This document shows positions 15,359 to 24,615 of a DNA stretch of 64,000 nt, in pieces. Source of the DNA: JAGQOZ01 sp041399205 (GTDB taxonomy: Bacteria > Planctomycetota > Planctomycetia > Pirellulales > Pirellulaceae); the NCBI GenBank assembly GCA_041399205.1, contig JAWKTK010000018.1, positions 62,001 to 126,000 of the forward strand, read 5' to 3'. The notes under the pieces were generated by a model. It made no database searches. It was given only the letters and a program-made list of their open reading frames with translations, and was not told the DNA's origin. Within the stretch, counting starts at the first letter, position 1, and every line of letters starts with the position of its first letter. Made by a program: the position numbers and the translations under genes.

Positions 15359-17491
15359 CTAGGTTCGCTTCTTGGAAGAAGATTTCTTGGGAAATTTGGC
15401 CAACTTCTTAGACACCAGCTTCTTGGCCGGTTTACTAGATCCGGCGGTAGTCTTTTTCTTGTGACCCGCTTTTGACTGGCCCGTCGACACCGTTTTCTTC
15501 TTGCCCGCGGCCGTCTTCAGGTGATGTGCAGGCGGACCAGCATGCGGATTGTCAGCTTGGCCCGTCAACTCGAACAGGAAACGACTCGGCTTGGTGTCTC
15601 GTGCCTTACCCCATTTCCGACGCGTCAGCGGAAAGGAAAGCGTGAGACGTTCTTGCGCGCGAGTGATCCCGACATAGCAGAGCCGCCGTTCTTCGTCCAC
15701 GTTATCACCGTCATTGACGCTGCGATGATGCGGCAGAATGCCTTCCTCCATACCCACCATGTAGACTTCCGGAAATTCCAATCCTTTGGCTGCGTGCAGC
15801 GTCATCAAGACTACGGCGTTACGCTTGAGCTGTTTGTCTTTGTCTCGCTCCATTTCTCGACCAGCCAGCGCAATACTATCCAAGAACTTCTGCATTGACG
15901 GTCGCTTGCGTTTACCTTCATATTCGCCCAACGCGTTGACCAATTCTTGGACGGCGCCCCAACGAGACTCCTGGGCGTCGACATCGTCCGGATTGGTGCG
16001 TTTGATTTCTTGTTCGTAACCAATTTCGCGAATGAACTGATTGGCCGTATCGACCAGCGAACCTTTCTTGAACGCCGCTTGATAACGCTTGATCAACTCC
16101 AGAAACTGAACGGCCGAATCAGCCGCCTTGCTGCTAAAATCTGGCAGCTGTCGAACTTTGGGCAATACGTTCCAAGCGGGGCAGCTATTCTTGACGGCTT
16201 CATGCAACAGAGCTTCTCGAGCTTTATCGCCGATGCCACGAGGTGGTGTGTTGAGCACGCGCATTAATGCCGGTTCATCTTCCGGCGTAACCACTAGCCG
16301 GAAATACGCCAACATGTCTCGGACTTCTTTCCGATCAAAAAACGACATGCCGCCAATCAAGACGTACGGAATGTCTTGGCTGCGGAGTTCCGTTTCAAAC
16401 GCTCGAGTCTGTTCATTCGTGCGAAACAGAATAGCAAAGTCGTTGGGTTCGGCATGCGTATCTTGAATGCGTCGCGAAATGTCCGCCACCACTTGCTTAG
16501 CTTCGTCGGCTTCCGTGGGAAACTGCCGAATTTTGGGCTTTTCGCCGCCCGGCCGAGCTGCTCGTAATGTCTTATCATGACGAACCTTGTTGTAGCGAAT
16601 CAAACGGTTGGCCAGTGACAAGATGGCGTCAGTGGAACGGTAGTTTTCTTCCAAGCGAACCACTTTGGCTTCCTTCCAGTCATCTCGGAAACGCAAAATA
16701 TGCTCCACTTCGGCGCCTCGCCAACCATAGATCGATTGATCATCGTCTCCTACTACACACAGATTGCGATGCGCCGATGCCAGAGACTTAATGATGCGAT
16801 ACTGCGTGGCGTTGGTGTCTTGATATTCGTCCACCAAGATGTGATCAAACCGAGCGGCCTCGGCGGTTCGCGCATCTTGATGCGAGGCAAACAGTTGTTC
16901 GGTCAATAACAACAAATCATCAAAGTCGACGGCGGCGGATGTTTTTAGCACGCCCTGATAACGTCGAAAGCACGCGGCCGCCAAATGCTCTTTATCCGTC
17001 ACCGCATGCGAAGACGCTTTTTGAGGGCCGATGCCTTTGCTCTTCCATTGGCTAATGTGAAACAGAAGCTCTCGGGGCTGCAACGACGACGTAGGCACGC
17101 TGACTTCTCGGAGAACTCGCCGAGCCACACTGTCTTGGTCGCTGGAATCGTAAATCGTGAACGTCTTGGGGTAGCCGAGCTTGTCAATTTGGCGACGCAA
17201 GATGCGCACGCACAGCGAATGAAAGGTGGAGATTTCCGGCACGTCATCTTCGTCTCGTTTCCCAATCAATTCGCCGATACGTTCTTGCATTTCGCCCGCC
17301 GCCTTGTTGGTAAAGGTGACAGCCAAAATTCTGGGAGGCTTGATCCCTTTGGAAATCAATCGAGCAATCCGAAATGTGACCACTCGCGTCTTCCCCGTCC
17401 CGGCACCGGCCAACACCAGCAGCGGACCAGAATTGGTTGCCACGGCTTCACGCTGGGCCGGATTGAGTTTTTCCAACATCGAGTCTTTCAT
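15359..17491 (-). CDS. pcrA: UvrD/PcrA-type superfamily 1 DNA helicase
   Basis: About 710 residues from MKDSMLEKLNPAQREAV; the longer frame upstream is not like the family. Helicase motifs run in order: Q-motif LNPAQREAV, Walker A LAGAGTGKT, Ia AVTFTNKAAGEM, II VDEYQDTN, III DDDQSIYGWRGAE, IV LEENYRS, V TLHAAKGLEFPEVY and VI VGITRAQERL. This 3'-to-5' helicase family acts in nucleotide excision and mismatch repair and in clearing the replication fork. The last 60 residues are a Lys/Ser/Ala-rich basic tail (KKKTVSTGQSKAGHKKKT...), likely a DNA or polymerase contact that differs from the Tudor-like tail of PcrA. Its stop codon lies at the edge of the tandem repeat array. Whether to call it uvrD or pcrA cannot be decided here. 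Confidence 0.92.
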   Translation of the reverse strand: MKDSMLEKLNPAQREAVATNSGPLLVLAGAGTGKTRVVTFRIARLISKGIKPPRILAVTFTNKAAGEMQERIGELIGKRDEDDVPEISTFHSLCVRILRRQIDKLGYPKTFTIYDSSDQDSVARRVLREVSVPTSSLQPRELLFHISQWKSKGIGPQKASSHAVTDKEHLAAACFRRYQGVLKTSAAVDFDDLLLLTEQLFASHQDARTAEAARFDHILVDEYQDTNATQYRIIKSLASAHRNLCVVGDDDQSIYGWRGAEVEHILRFRDDWKEAKVVRLEENYRSTDAILSLANRLIRYNKVRHDKTLRAARPGGEKPKIRQFPTEADEAKQVVADISRRIQDTHAEPNDFAILFRTNEQTRAFETELRSQDIPYVLIGGMSFFDRKEVRDMLAYFRLVVTPEDEPALMRVLNTPPRGIGDKAREALLHEAVKNSCPAWNVLPKVRQLPDFSSKAADSAVQFLELIKRYQAAFKKGSLVDTANQFIREIGYEQEIKRTNPDDVDAQESRWGAVQELVNALGEYEGKRKRPSMQKFLDSIALAGREMERDKDKQLKRNAVVLMTLHAAKGLEFPEVYMVGMEEGILPHHRSVNDGDNVDEERRLCYVGITRAQERLTLSFPLTRRKWGKARDTKPSRFLFELTGQADNPHAGPPAHHLKTAAGKKKTVSTGQSKAGHKKKTTAGSSKPAKKLVSKKLAKFPKKSSSKKRT

Positions 17492-17805
17492 GGCGGTCAG
17501 TAACTTCCTGCAGTGGTGATCAGCGTGCAGATGCGATGGCATTCGCACCAAAATTGCAACAAGGCGGACTATTTCGAGTTGCGAATGTAATGGCACTAGG
17601 GCGTTCGAAACAATCACCCCTTGATCGTATTGGTCCGTTATGCTGCACGGAACTAGCAGAATTCGAATGAGATTCAGCGTTTCCAGTCCACCGTTGGAAA
17701 ATGATCACTGGTAAGCCAGAATTTGCCAGATTATTCTCTTGTCATCCCTTCCATATCGATTGCTACTCCGAACGTGGACGAACCAACAGAACGGCGGCAG
17801 AAAAC

Positions 17806-18852
17806 ATGACATCAACCAATGCGTTGAATAAAAATGCCGAACCAATGAGCGTGCGAATCGACACGTCGGTGGTTCGCAGTTTGGCCGTTTTGGCGGTGAT
17901 CAATTCGCACCTGGAGCTGTACTACCCCAGAAGTGAAGCGGCGATTGGCGGCCTGATTGGTCTGTCTCTGTTTTTCATGGCGTCGGGAATTGGTTTGAAT
18001 GCCAGTCGACGTTCGCGAACCATGTCGTTCTTTCCGTGGTATTGGCGGCGCATCGTCCGTATCCATCCATCGGTTTGGATGTCGGCCATCTTGGTCGAAT
18101 TGATTTTGCTAAGCGAATGGCAAACGTGGCGTCCCTGGAACTATGTTGACAATCTGCTGTATCCGCTTTCCGGCTACCAGTTTTTGAACAAGCTGTTTGC
18201 GTATTATGTGCCGCTCTATTTCTATGTTCGGTGGAATTCGAAACGAAAACACGCATGGGGCATTTTGGCCGTGGTGTTGGCGTGTATCGTGACTGCCGCG
18301 CCAGACATGGTTCGACTCTGGAATTCGAACGCGCCGCTGGCCACCGGTCAATTAAACTTGCCATTTTTATGGGCCATCTTTTTTCTGACCATGGTTTTGG
18401 GCGTTTGGATTTCAGAAACCAACTGGTTTCAGCGATCAACCAACTTGCTGGTCCTAGCCGCAGCAATGGTGACCTGCGGCACGGTCTACTTGGCATTGAA
18501 GTACGTAATGGCCAAGTACGGTTTGTGGACGTGGGCGTTCTTGCTGTTGTACACGACAGGAATTTTAACTTCGCTGTTGATGTTGCGACTATTCGCGGAT
18601 CCCAAAGTGGTGTCGTTCTGTCAGAAATCCAATCGCCTGGTTCGCGCCGCGACGATTGGTCTGGGCACCGTTTCCCTGGAAGTCTACTTAGTCCATACCC
18701 GAATCTGTGAACAGCAAATCGGCAATGCGCTGATGTTTCCGTTGAATGTCCTTGTGTTTGGCCTGGTATCGATTGCGCTATCGCTAGTGGTTTACTGGCT
18801 GGCAGAACAAGTGCGAACCAGGTTGAATACGATTGGCAAACGAACGGGATAG
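17806..18852 (+). CDS. acyltransferase 3 family membrane protein
   Basis: About 348 residues starting at MTSTNALNKNAEPMSVR. The family opening appears as IDTSVVRSLAVLAVINSHLEL, where the conserved His of the active site is in INSHLEL, followed by a long membrane domain of about ten helices (for example GGLIGLSLFFMASGIGL, GQLNLPFLWAIFFLTMVLGV and PLNVLVFGLVSIALSLVVYW). RRIVRIHPSVW fits the conserved R-R-x-x-R-x-x-P region between helices. Members transfer acyl groups to sugars, lipopolysaccharide or other surface molecules in the inner membrane. The gene is convergent with the FG-GAP gene and has no polysaccharide genes nearby, so the acceptor cannot be inferred. Confidence 0.8.
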   Translation: MTSTNALNKNAEPMSVRIDTSVVRSLAVLAVINSHLELYYPRSEAAIGGLIGLSLFFMASGIGLNASRRSRTMSFFPWYWRRIVRIHPSVWMSAILVELILLSEWQTWRPWNYVDNLLYPLSGYQFLNKLFAYYVPLYFYVRWNSKRKHAWGILAVVLACIVTAAPDMVRLWNSNAPLATGQLNLPFLWAIFFLTMVLGVWISETNWFQRSTNLLVLAAAMVTCGTVYLALKYVMAKYGLWTWAFLLLYTTGILTSLLMLRLFADPKVVSFCQKSNRLVRAATIGLGTVSLEVYLVHTRICEQQIGNALMFPLNVLVFGLVSIALSLVVYWLAEQVRTRLNTIGKRTG

Positions 18853-18876
18853 TTTTCCGCTGAACTCGAATCATTC

Positions 18877-20622
18877 TCAGTTGGCTTCGGTCAGTTTCAA
18901 ATAATCCAGACCAACCATGTAGGCCTGTACGGCCTGCGGATTCGCGCCGTCGATTTGCACCACCAGCCGATGCGATCCCGCTTCCAAATCCAGCGAACCA
19001 ACTTCAATTTCATCGCTGTTGGTCACCGTTTTGTGGAACAGGTCGATCGGTTCGCTCAAGGGCTTGTCGTCCACGCCGACACGAATCACGGCGTAATCAA
19101 CGGCTTTCGTAAAGACGGTAGCAATCTTGTAACGAGCGGTCTTGGGCACCTCAAATGCCAGCACCAGTTGGTCACCGGGCTGGGCACCGGTCCAGAATAA
19201 CTGTTGGCTGCCGCTCCACGTTCCGCCGCCAAAGCCCGCCATGTTTTGCGAACCGACGTTACCGGTAGATGACAACACCTTGGCATTTTCCAACTCGATC
19301 GCTCCGGGTACTCGGCCACTGCTCGTGTCCAGTTTGGAAGGTTTTCCTTTGATGACCGGCGACGTCGGTTGGAATTCAGAAAACGCCTTGGGCTGCTTGG
19401 CTTGGAATTCGTCAGCAGAAACGGTGCGACGCGAATGCAGCAACACGTTAGCTCCTTTCATACCACCCAGCACCATATCCGGAAGTTGATCGTTGTTCAC
19501 GTCCGTGACAATCAGTTGTCGCCCGATACCCGAATTGCCGTCTGCCTTGTGCGGAATCCAATCGACACCATCTTCCGTGCGTTTCAATTCAAACCAATAG
19601 ACCACGGCACCGGCGTCCCACATAGGACTTTGGCGGTGATGCGACCAATAGGTTTTGCCGGTGACAATATCTTGTAAACCGTCGCCGTTGATGTCGGCTA
19701 GATTGACGGAATGCAATTCGCTAAACAGGACGCCGTAACGATTGTCTTGCGGGCGGCTGCCCATGATCAAATGTTCTTTAAACAAACGCTGACCATCTTC
19801 TTCGAACTGTTCGAACCACGAGAGCCCGAATTCGTGCGCCGCCAAGCTGGTGATGACGTCGTTGTCGCCATCGCCATCCACATCGTACGCGTACATCTCC
19901 GCACCGCCGGCCGGCGCGAAGTTAACTCGTTGAAATTCCCAAACTTTTCCTTCCACCAATTCCTCTGGCTGCCGAAACCATCCGTTTTGCACAAGGACAT
20001 CTAAGCGGCCATCTCCATCTACGTCTCCTACGCCCAGTCCATGGCCAAAGCGCTCCGTGGCCACTCGATCTGAAATCCGATGAAACGTCCATTCGCCCAA
20101 ACCGGCTTCAATAGTGACGTAACCGAAGAAGCCATTGCGAGTGCACACCAGTTCCGGCTTTTGATCGCCGACCAGATTGGTGAAATGGGGCGATTCGTTC
20201 GAGACCCAGTCAAAGACCTGGTGCTTTTTCCAGTGTTGATCGAATCCATCCTTACCAGGGTTTTCATAGACGAACGCCGGCGTTCCCGGAAAGCCCACTA
20301 CAAAGATGTCATTCGTTCCGTCTTGATTGAAATCGTAAATCCACGAAAAAAAATTGTCAGCGTAACCTTCCACATTTTGCGGTACAGGATTGTAGATTTC
20401 GTGTTTGGTTTGAAAATCAGGACCGGCAAACCAATACGGACCGTACACCACATCCGCGATCTGATCTCCATTCAAGTCACCCGCGTTGGCTCCTTCTGAA
20501 TAATAGGTGTCCGTCAATTGCTGCCGTTGAAATTCATGCAACGCTGCAGGCTGGACGGCCACGCAGCAAGCGGTAAAGAAACACGTCAACACAGTTGGTA
20601 ACAGGATTGTTCGAGCGAGCAT
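18877..20622 (-). CDS. secreted FG-GAP/VCBS beta-propeller protein
   Basis: About 581 residues from MLARTILLPTVLTCFFTACC, a signal peptide with a possible lipobox (FTAC). At least six FG-GAP type calcium loops follow: GDLNGDQIADVVYG, DFNQDGTNDIFVVG, GDVDGDGRLDVLVQ, DVDGDGDNDVITS, DINGDGLQDIVTG and DVNNDQLPDMVLGG, enough for one seven-bladed propeller (residues about 40-420). The last 130 residues form a beta-sandwich of carbohydrate-binding character (GAIELENAKVL...LVLAFEVPKTARYKI...HRLVVQIDGANPQAV). Such proteins are abundant in Planctomycetota and are probably displayed at the surface; the ligand is unknown. No operon partner. Confidence 0.8.
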   Translation of the reverse strand: MLARTILLPTVLTCFFTACCVAVQPAALHEFQRQQLTDTYYSEGANAGDLNGDQIADVVYGPYWFAGPDFQTKHEIYNPVPQNVEGYADNFFSWIYDFNQDGTNDIFVVGFPGTPAFVYENPGKDGFDQHWKKHQVFDWVSNESPHFTNLVGDQKPELVCTRNGFFGYVTIEAGLGEWTFHRISDRVATERFGHGLGVGDVDGDGRLDVLVQNGWFRQPEELVEGKVWEFQRVNFAPAGGAEMYAYDVDGDGDNDVITSLAAHEFGLSWFEQFEEDGQRLFKEHLIMGSRPQDNRYGVLFSELHSVNLADINGDGLQDIVTGKTYWSHHRQSPMWDAGAVVYWFELKRTEDGVDWIPHKADGNSGIGRQLIVTDVNNDQLPDMVLGGMKGANVLLHSRRTVSADEFQAKQPKAFSEFQPTSPVIKGKPSKLDTSSGRVPGAIELENAKVLSSTGNVGSQNMAGFGGGTWSGSQQLFWTGAQPGDQLVLAFEVPKTARYKIATVFTKAVDYAVIRVGVDDKPLSEPIDLFHKTVTNSDEIEVGSLDLEAGSHRLVVQIDGANPQAVQAYMVGLDYLKLTEAN

Positions 20623-20839
20623 ATTTTCGTTTCCAGCAAGGGTAAGACCAACAGCCAACAAAAAGTGATCATAAACGATTTAGTTTTGCGTTTCACTGTG
20701 ACACGCTAAACGCAACGTTCGGGCGTTCGAACCAAGCGGCCTTCGAACAAGCCGTCCACTTGGGGCGTTGACCTTCTCCGGCTACACTGGATTATTGAGT
20801 TTCACAGGCCGTCAATCATCAATAATGGGAAAGGAAAAT

Positions 20840-21208
20840 ATGGTTCGAAATACATGGTTCATTCATTTCGCATTCATCTTCATGGGACTGGCGCTGCTAG
20901 CCGGATGTCCAGCGTCCGATACTCCCGGCGAATCCTCGGATGCAAATGCTACCGCGATGACGGAAGAAGAAGCGGAAATTCAAGAAGCTTTGGCGAAGCT
21001 CAGCGATGAAGATCGAGCGTTAGCTGAAGCCCAAAAGCTCTGCCCTGTTTCTCTGGAACCATTGGGTTCCATGGGGACTCCGCTAAAAGTAGAAGCGGGC
21101 GACCACGCCATTTTCATCTGTTGCGAAGGTTGCCGAAAACCGGTGGTGGCCGACCCGGAAGGCATGCTGGCCAAGTTGGCGAACCACGCTGCCGGCGACC
21201 AACAGTAA
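20840..21208 (+). CDS. lipoprotein with metal-site (YHS/TRASH-like) Cys motif
   Basis: About 122 residues from MVRNTWFIHFAFIFMGL, chosen because GGGAAAGGA lies just upstream. The lipobox is LLAGC, so the protein is probably anchored in a membrane after Cys modification. After an acidic linker the C-terminal part reads LCPVSLEPLGSMGTPLKV...AIFICCEGCRKPVVADPE, matching the heavy-metal YHS/TRASH-type fold in which Cys residues from CP and C-C-x2-C bind metal. Such domains sit in copper and other metal handling proteins. Metal binding is likely; specificity is unknown. An intrinsic terminator lies 55 bases after the stop. Confidence 0.75.
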   Translation: MVRNTWFIHFAFIFMGLALLAGCPASDTPGESSDANATAMTEEEAEIQEALAKLSDEDRALAEAQKLCPVSLEPLGSMGTPLKVEAGDHAIFICCEGCRKPVVADPEGMLAKLANHAAGDQQ

Positions 21209-21262
21209 CTTAATTGACGCGAATTCGCGGTTGCGCAAATTCGCCGCCATTTGAATAGCGCA

Positions 21263-21300
21263 TAAAAAAACGCCGATCAAAATCTGATCGGCGTTCTTTC
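21263..21300. terminator. bidirectional intrinsic terminator
   Basis: An 11-bp stem (AACGCCGATCA with TGATCGGCGTT, 5-base loop) is flanked by a run of eight A on the left and TTCTTTC on the right. It lies between the convergent lipoprotein gene and the small basic-protein gene, so it can end both transcripts. Confidence 0.85.
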
Positions 21301-21314
21301 TATAAATAAGGGGC

Positions 21315-21494
21315 TTACCAATTCCAGTGCTTGTTGCGACGCTGTCGCATTCCTCCGGGGAGAGAGGGTTTTGTATTGGTCTTGGAACGACGCCGAGATG
21401 CACTTGCTCGCTTCTGGTAGCTTTCGCTCTTTCGCGTAGCTCGGTAGTTGAAGTCGTTGTCAGATTCTTCAAAGTTCATCTCGGATCGTCGCAT
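21315..21494 (-). CDS. small basic protein, conserved-looking hypothetical
   Basis: A 59-residue, Arg/Lys/Ser-rich product (MRRSEMNFEESDNDFNYRAT...MRQRRNKHWNW). AAGGGAAAG stands a few bases before the ATG and the terminator at 21263-21300 lies directly after the stop, so expression is likely. There is no signal peptide or membrane segment. High charge and an aromatic C-terminus suggest a nucleic-acid- or ribosome-associated small protein, but this is inference and I do not recognise a family. Confidence 0.6.
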   Translation of the reverse strand: MRRSEMNFEESDNDFNYRATRKSESYQKRASASRRRSKTNTKPSLPGGMRQRRNKHWNW

Positions 21495-22009
21495 TAGCTT
21501 TCCCTTTAATCTCAATGTTTCAAAAACAAATCATTCGGTCCAAGTCACGTTGACTTTTCGCCTCTTCCAATAGCAACGACTGCGCCAGCAATGCTGTTAG
21601 ATCACCATTTTTCGAAAGAATCTTGGCAGCGTTCGTTCCGAATTTCGCAACTCCTTAAGAATAAAGGACTTGCGACACTTTTCGTTCTGCGGAGAACCGA
21701 ACGCACACGCCGGAATTTCCTGATTTTCCGACATTCCCCATCTCACCAGATCACCACTTCAGTGATGCCTCACCAAAACTGTGATTCAAAGCAGTGAATG
21801 CACCATAAGTTCTTTTCATTTCTAAACTTACGTCAAAACCACGAAAATCTCACTGCGATCCGCAAGACCAGACGTCGCGTCATAAGTCACTTAACAAAAA
21901 GGACTTGCGAACAATGGAGTCAATCTGATTCGCGATTCACCAGAATTGTGAAACGAGCGAATTTGTTCGGGCTCCGTCGCTGGCGATTTGGCACGTTCAA
22001 ATAGAGGCA
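21495..22009. other. intergenic region, nothing recognised
   Basis: A relatively AT-rich gap between two leftward genes. GGACTTGCGA occurs twice, at about 21667 and 21900, each after an A-rich stretch. Short plus-strand open frames lack ribosome binding sites. No RNA family recognised. Confidence 0.35.
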
Positions 22010-23059
22010 TCAAGACGATTCGTCTAGCGAAAAGACCTGTTTGGCCAACCAAGCTTGCTGATGGTCGCCGAGCGTTTCCATGGACCGGCGACTGAGCTTG
22101 GTTTCGGCATCAATGATTGCCCCCATCTGACCGGCCGAATCCGTAAACGTGGCTCCGAACAGACTTGTGTTGCGTAAGTCGGCGGCCGAAAGATTCGCTG
22201 CGGAAAAGTCCGCGCCTTCCAAATCGGCGTCGCGAAAACAGGCGGATGTCAGGTTCGCGTTTTGAAACCGAGCACCGGATAGATTCGCACTCGAAAAATC
22301 CGCGCCTTCCAAATCCGCATTGGAAAAATTCGCGTTTCGCAGTAACGCTTTCGCCGCACGCAATCCCGCCAAGTTACGGCCAGCTCCATCGATGCCGCGC
22401 AGATCAAGTGACGTGAAATCTTTGGCCGCCAGCAGCCGTTCCGTTTCTTGTTTGCTTAATGTCGATGCCAGAAACCGTTCTTCTCGCCACGGATCGGCAT
22501 TGTTGTGATAGCCGGCCTCGGCTTCCCAATACCCGAGTTGATCGTGCTGCAAGAAGTTGATTTCCGTCAGCCACTTGACGCTTTTGTAAAAGTACTTGCC
22601 TGGCACCACAAGTCGCAGCGGACCACCGTGCTCTGTTGACAACGGTTGATAATTCGCGGCGAACGCAATTAGTAGATCATTCGAACGCACAAAATCCCAT
22701 CGCAACGAAGACGTGTGAGATCGAGCGCTTCGCGACGCGAACGATACGAATTCCACCGCAGCATCGACATCGCATTCCTCTAACAAGTCGTTCAGTCGCA
22801 CACCGGAAAACGGCATTTGCAGCTTGGACCAACGAGTGACACAGTGGACGTCAATTAGTAAGTTTACCTGAGGCAGCGAACGCAATTCGTCCAGTGACAA
22901 GGTTCGGCCAGGATGCACCAAACCGGTCAACGTTAGCGTCCAAGGATCAGAACTCAATAGCGGCGACTGTTCGCCCACTACGGGCCAGCGATGTTGACTG
23001 GCGAGTCGCTGATGTGGCGGTAGTTGCGTCATGGTCCAATTTCGACGTCCGTCCATCAC
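22010..23059 (-). CDS. sulfite-oxidase-type molybdopterin domain fused to pentapeptide repeats
   Basis: The 349-residue protein joins two domains not normally found together. Residues about 35-190 match the oxidoreductase molybdopterin-binding fold: LTLTGLVHPGRTLSLDELRSLP, then IDVHCVTRWSK with the cofactor-ligating Cys, HGGPLRLVVPGKYFYKSVKWL and a trailing Y-W-E region. No Tat signal and no dimerisation domain follow. Residues about 230-310 are instead pentapeptide repeats (LRNANFSNADLEGADFSSAN, LSGARFQNANLTSACFRDAD and so on), giving a right-handed quadrilateral helix. The first part suggests a YedY/MsrP-like or sulfite-oxidase-like redox enzyme; the repeat part may be a docking surface. 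Cytoplasmic location is suggested by the missing signal. Function is unknown; no moco genes are nearby. Confidence 0.8.
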   Translation of the reverse strand: MMDGRRNWTMTQLPPHQRLASQHRWPVVGEQSPLLSSDPWTLTLTGLVHPGRTLSLDELRSLPQVNLLIDVHCVTRWSKLQMPFSGVRLNDLLEECDVDAAVEFVSFASRSARSHTSSLRWDFVRSNDLLIAFAANYQPLSTEHGGPLRLVVPGKYFYKSVKWLTEINFLQHDQLGYWEAEAGYHNNADPWREERFLASTLSKQETERLLAAKDFTSLDLRGIDGAGRNLAGLRAAKALLRNANFSNADLEGADFSSANLSGARFQNANLTSACFRDADLEGADFSAANLSAADLRNTSLFGATFTDSAGQMGAIIDAETKLSRRSMETLGDHQQAWLAKQVFSLDESS

Positions 23060-23082
23060 CTGCCAAATTTTGGATAGAGATG

Positions 23083-23565
23083 CTACACCGACGCGTGATA
23101 CGCAGTACCGTACGCGATGATGGACGCCATCACGATTTTGTTCTTTTTGTTATTGCCTCGTCCACCTACGTCTGCGGTTTCCAAGCGAAGATTGCAAACT
23201 GCGTTATAGCCTAAGCGTTCCGCCTCTTCCATGACACGCAACGTCGCTTCTCGGCGAGCTCGATCGATCAGCCCTTGGAAGCTTCTGACTTCTCCGCCAA
23301 AGATGTTTCGCAACCCGCCCAGAAAAGATTTCAGATAGTCACTACCAACCACAGTTTCAGCCACAATCAGTTGTGGAGCGGAATTGCCAATCTTTCCGGC
23401 CGGAAACGACTTGATCTGCGAAACCGTAAAGTGAGACAACCGTTGTTCTCGAGCTTCCAAATCCTGTAGGTGGCGATGATGATTCATGCCGCCAAAAACG
23501 AATCCCAACAAGAACAGGACGGCGGGAATACCAATCAGGAACACCAGCGAGATGATGTCTTCCAT
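23083..23565 (-). CDS. membrane-anchored YbjQ-family (heavy-metal-binding domain) protein
   Basis: The 160-residue protein has an N-terminal membrane helix (ISLVFLIGIPAVLFLLGFVF) followed by a basic/His patch and a YbjQ (DUF74) domain: LIVAETVVGSDYLKSFLGGL, GGEVRSFQGLIDRARREATL, RVMEEAERLGYNAVCNLRLE and a final IIAYGTAY. Soluble YbjQ proteins form pentamers; anchoring through an added helix would place the domain at the membrane. The gene is 58 bases downstream of a second, soluble YbjQ gene on the same strand, so the pair probably arose by duplication and is cotranscribed. The biochemical role of the family is not settled. Confidence 0.8.
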   Translation of the reverse strand: MEDIISLVFLIGIPAVLFLLGFVFGGMNHHRHLQDLEAREQRLSHFTVSQIKSFPAGKIGNSAPQLIVAETVVGSDYLKSFLGGLRNIFGGEVRSFQGLIDRARREATLRVMEEAERLGYNAVCNLRLETADVGGRGNNKKNKIVMASIIAYGTAYHASV

Positions 23566-23622
23566 GAGTTAATCCTCGTGCGTGGCAAATGAGATTGGAT
23601 TTGCCATCAATGCCAACAGCAC

Positions 23623-23966
23623 CTATGCCAGTTCCGCTTGCGAAACACCTTGAGGTTGAATCACGACCGCCGTACCATAGGCGTACAATTCCGACGCGCC
23701 GGACGTTACGGAACTGGTTGTGAATCGCACATTGACCACGGCATTCGCGCCCAATTGCTGTGCTTGTCCCAGCATACGTTGCAAAGCTTCTCGCCTGGAT
23801 TCCGTCAACAGTTCCGTGTAGCCTCGCAATTCGCCGCCGACCAAGTTCTTCAAACCTGCCGCAATATCACGCCCAGCATGTTTTGCTCGAACCGTATTCC
23901 TTGCACAATCCCCTTCACTTCGGCAATGCGGTAACCGGGAATTGATTCTGTGTTAACGACCAGCAT
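23623..23966 (-). CDS. YbjQ-family protein, apparent one-base deletion
   Basis: The start MLVVNTESIPGYRIAEVKGI is in one frame, beginning at the ATG at 23964-23966 behind GGAGATAC, and the rest (VRAKHAGRDIAAGLKNLVGG...ALQRMLGQAQQLGANAVVNV...ELYAYGTAVVI) is in another. The switch is needed near 23892, where an extra base in the GG of ACGGTT restores the complete family sequence of about 115 residues. All conserved YbjQ blocks are then present with no stop codon, so a sequence error is more likely than a dead gene. See the membrane-anchored paralogue just downstream. Confidence 0.75.
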
Positions 23967-24062
23967 ATGTAGTATCTCCATGCGTAACGTAAGCTGCGCC
24001 GCGAATCAGACGGAACTCCCTTCGCTGGTCGCAATTTTTTCCATGCGAGCTAAATCTTTGGT

Positions 24063-24387
24063 TTAGACGTAAAACTGTCCATGCGGACTGATCAGTTTCA
24101 CGGGCGTAAACCCGGCTTTCTGGATGGTTTCCCATTGTGTTTTCGGCGAAGGCAATTGTTTACCAGGAACCGGAACCACAACCGCCTTGCCCGTCTTGGC
24201 GTCCGCTTTGGCATCACTGACACCCGGAATCTTCTTCAACTCAGTACATAGCCGCTGGGCGTAGAACTGACAGTGCAATCCTTGATGACCATGTGCGTTC
24301 GGTAATCCTTCTTCCTTCAGCCCAAAGGCTAGACGAGCCTATCAGAATCGTTCCGACCACTTTTAACGCTTGACGGCGATGCAGCAT
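24063..24387 (-). CDS. exported heavy-metal-associated (HMA)-like domain protein, frameshifted
   Basis: From MLHRRQALKVVGTILIGSSS (signal peptide, ATG at 24385-24387 behind GGAAGGGAAA) the frame must switch near 24325-24345 to continue as LKEEGLPNAHGHQGLHCQFY and then QRLCTELKKIPGVSDAKADA...TGKAVVV. The second part has the beta-alpha-beta-beta pattern of HMA domains (helix ending in L-x-x-I-x-G-V). Only one Cys stands in the metal loop (GLHCQF) instead of C-x2-C, so copper binding would be altered. One missing base accounts for the break. Total length would be about 108 residues. Metal binding in the periplasm is a guess. Confidence 0.55.
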
Positions 24388-24615
24388 GGTTTTCCCTTCC
24401 CGTGAAGAGCTTCGTTGACGCAGTGCGATGGTACTTTTCGTTAGATGATTCCTTCTTCGGAATCGTAGGGAAGCGAGCTGGAAAGAATTGCACTTTCCCG
24501 TACCATTCCCCGAATTTATCTGACCTTCGTCTATCTGGTCGAATTGTGAATATCGCCTTGCTTCGCCGAAGTCCGCACGTTTCCGTCCTTGCTTGACGAA
24601 CTCACTATCCGACAA

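Noticed and set aside
17975..18874. A 299-codon minus-strand open frame
   Set aside because: Antisense to the acyltransferase gene, which has a clear membrane domain and family motifs.
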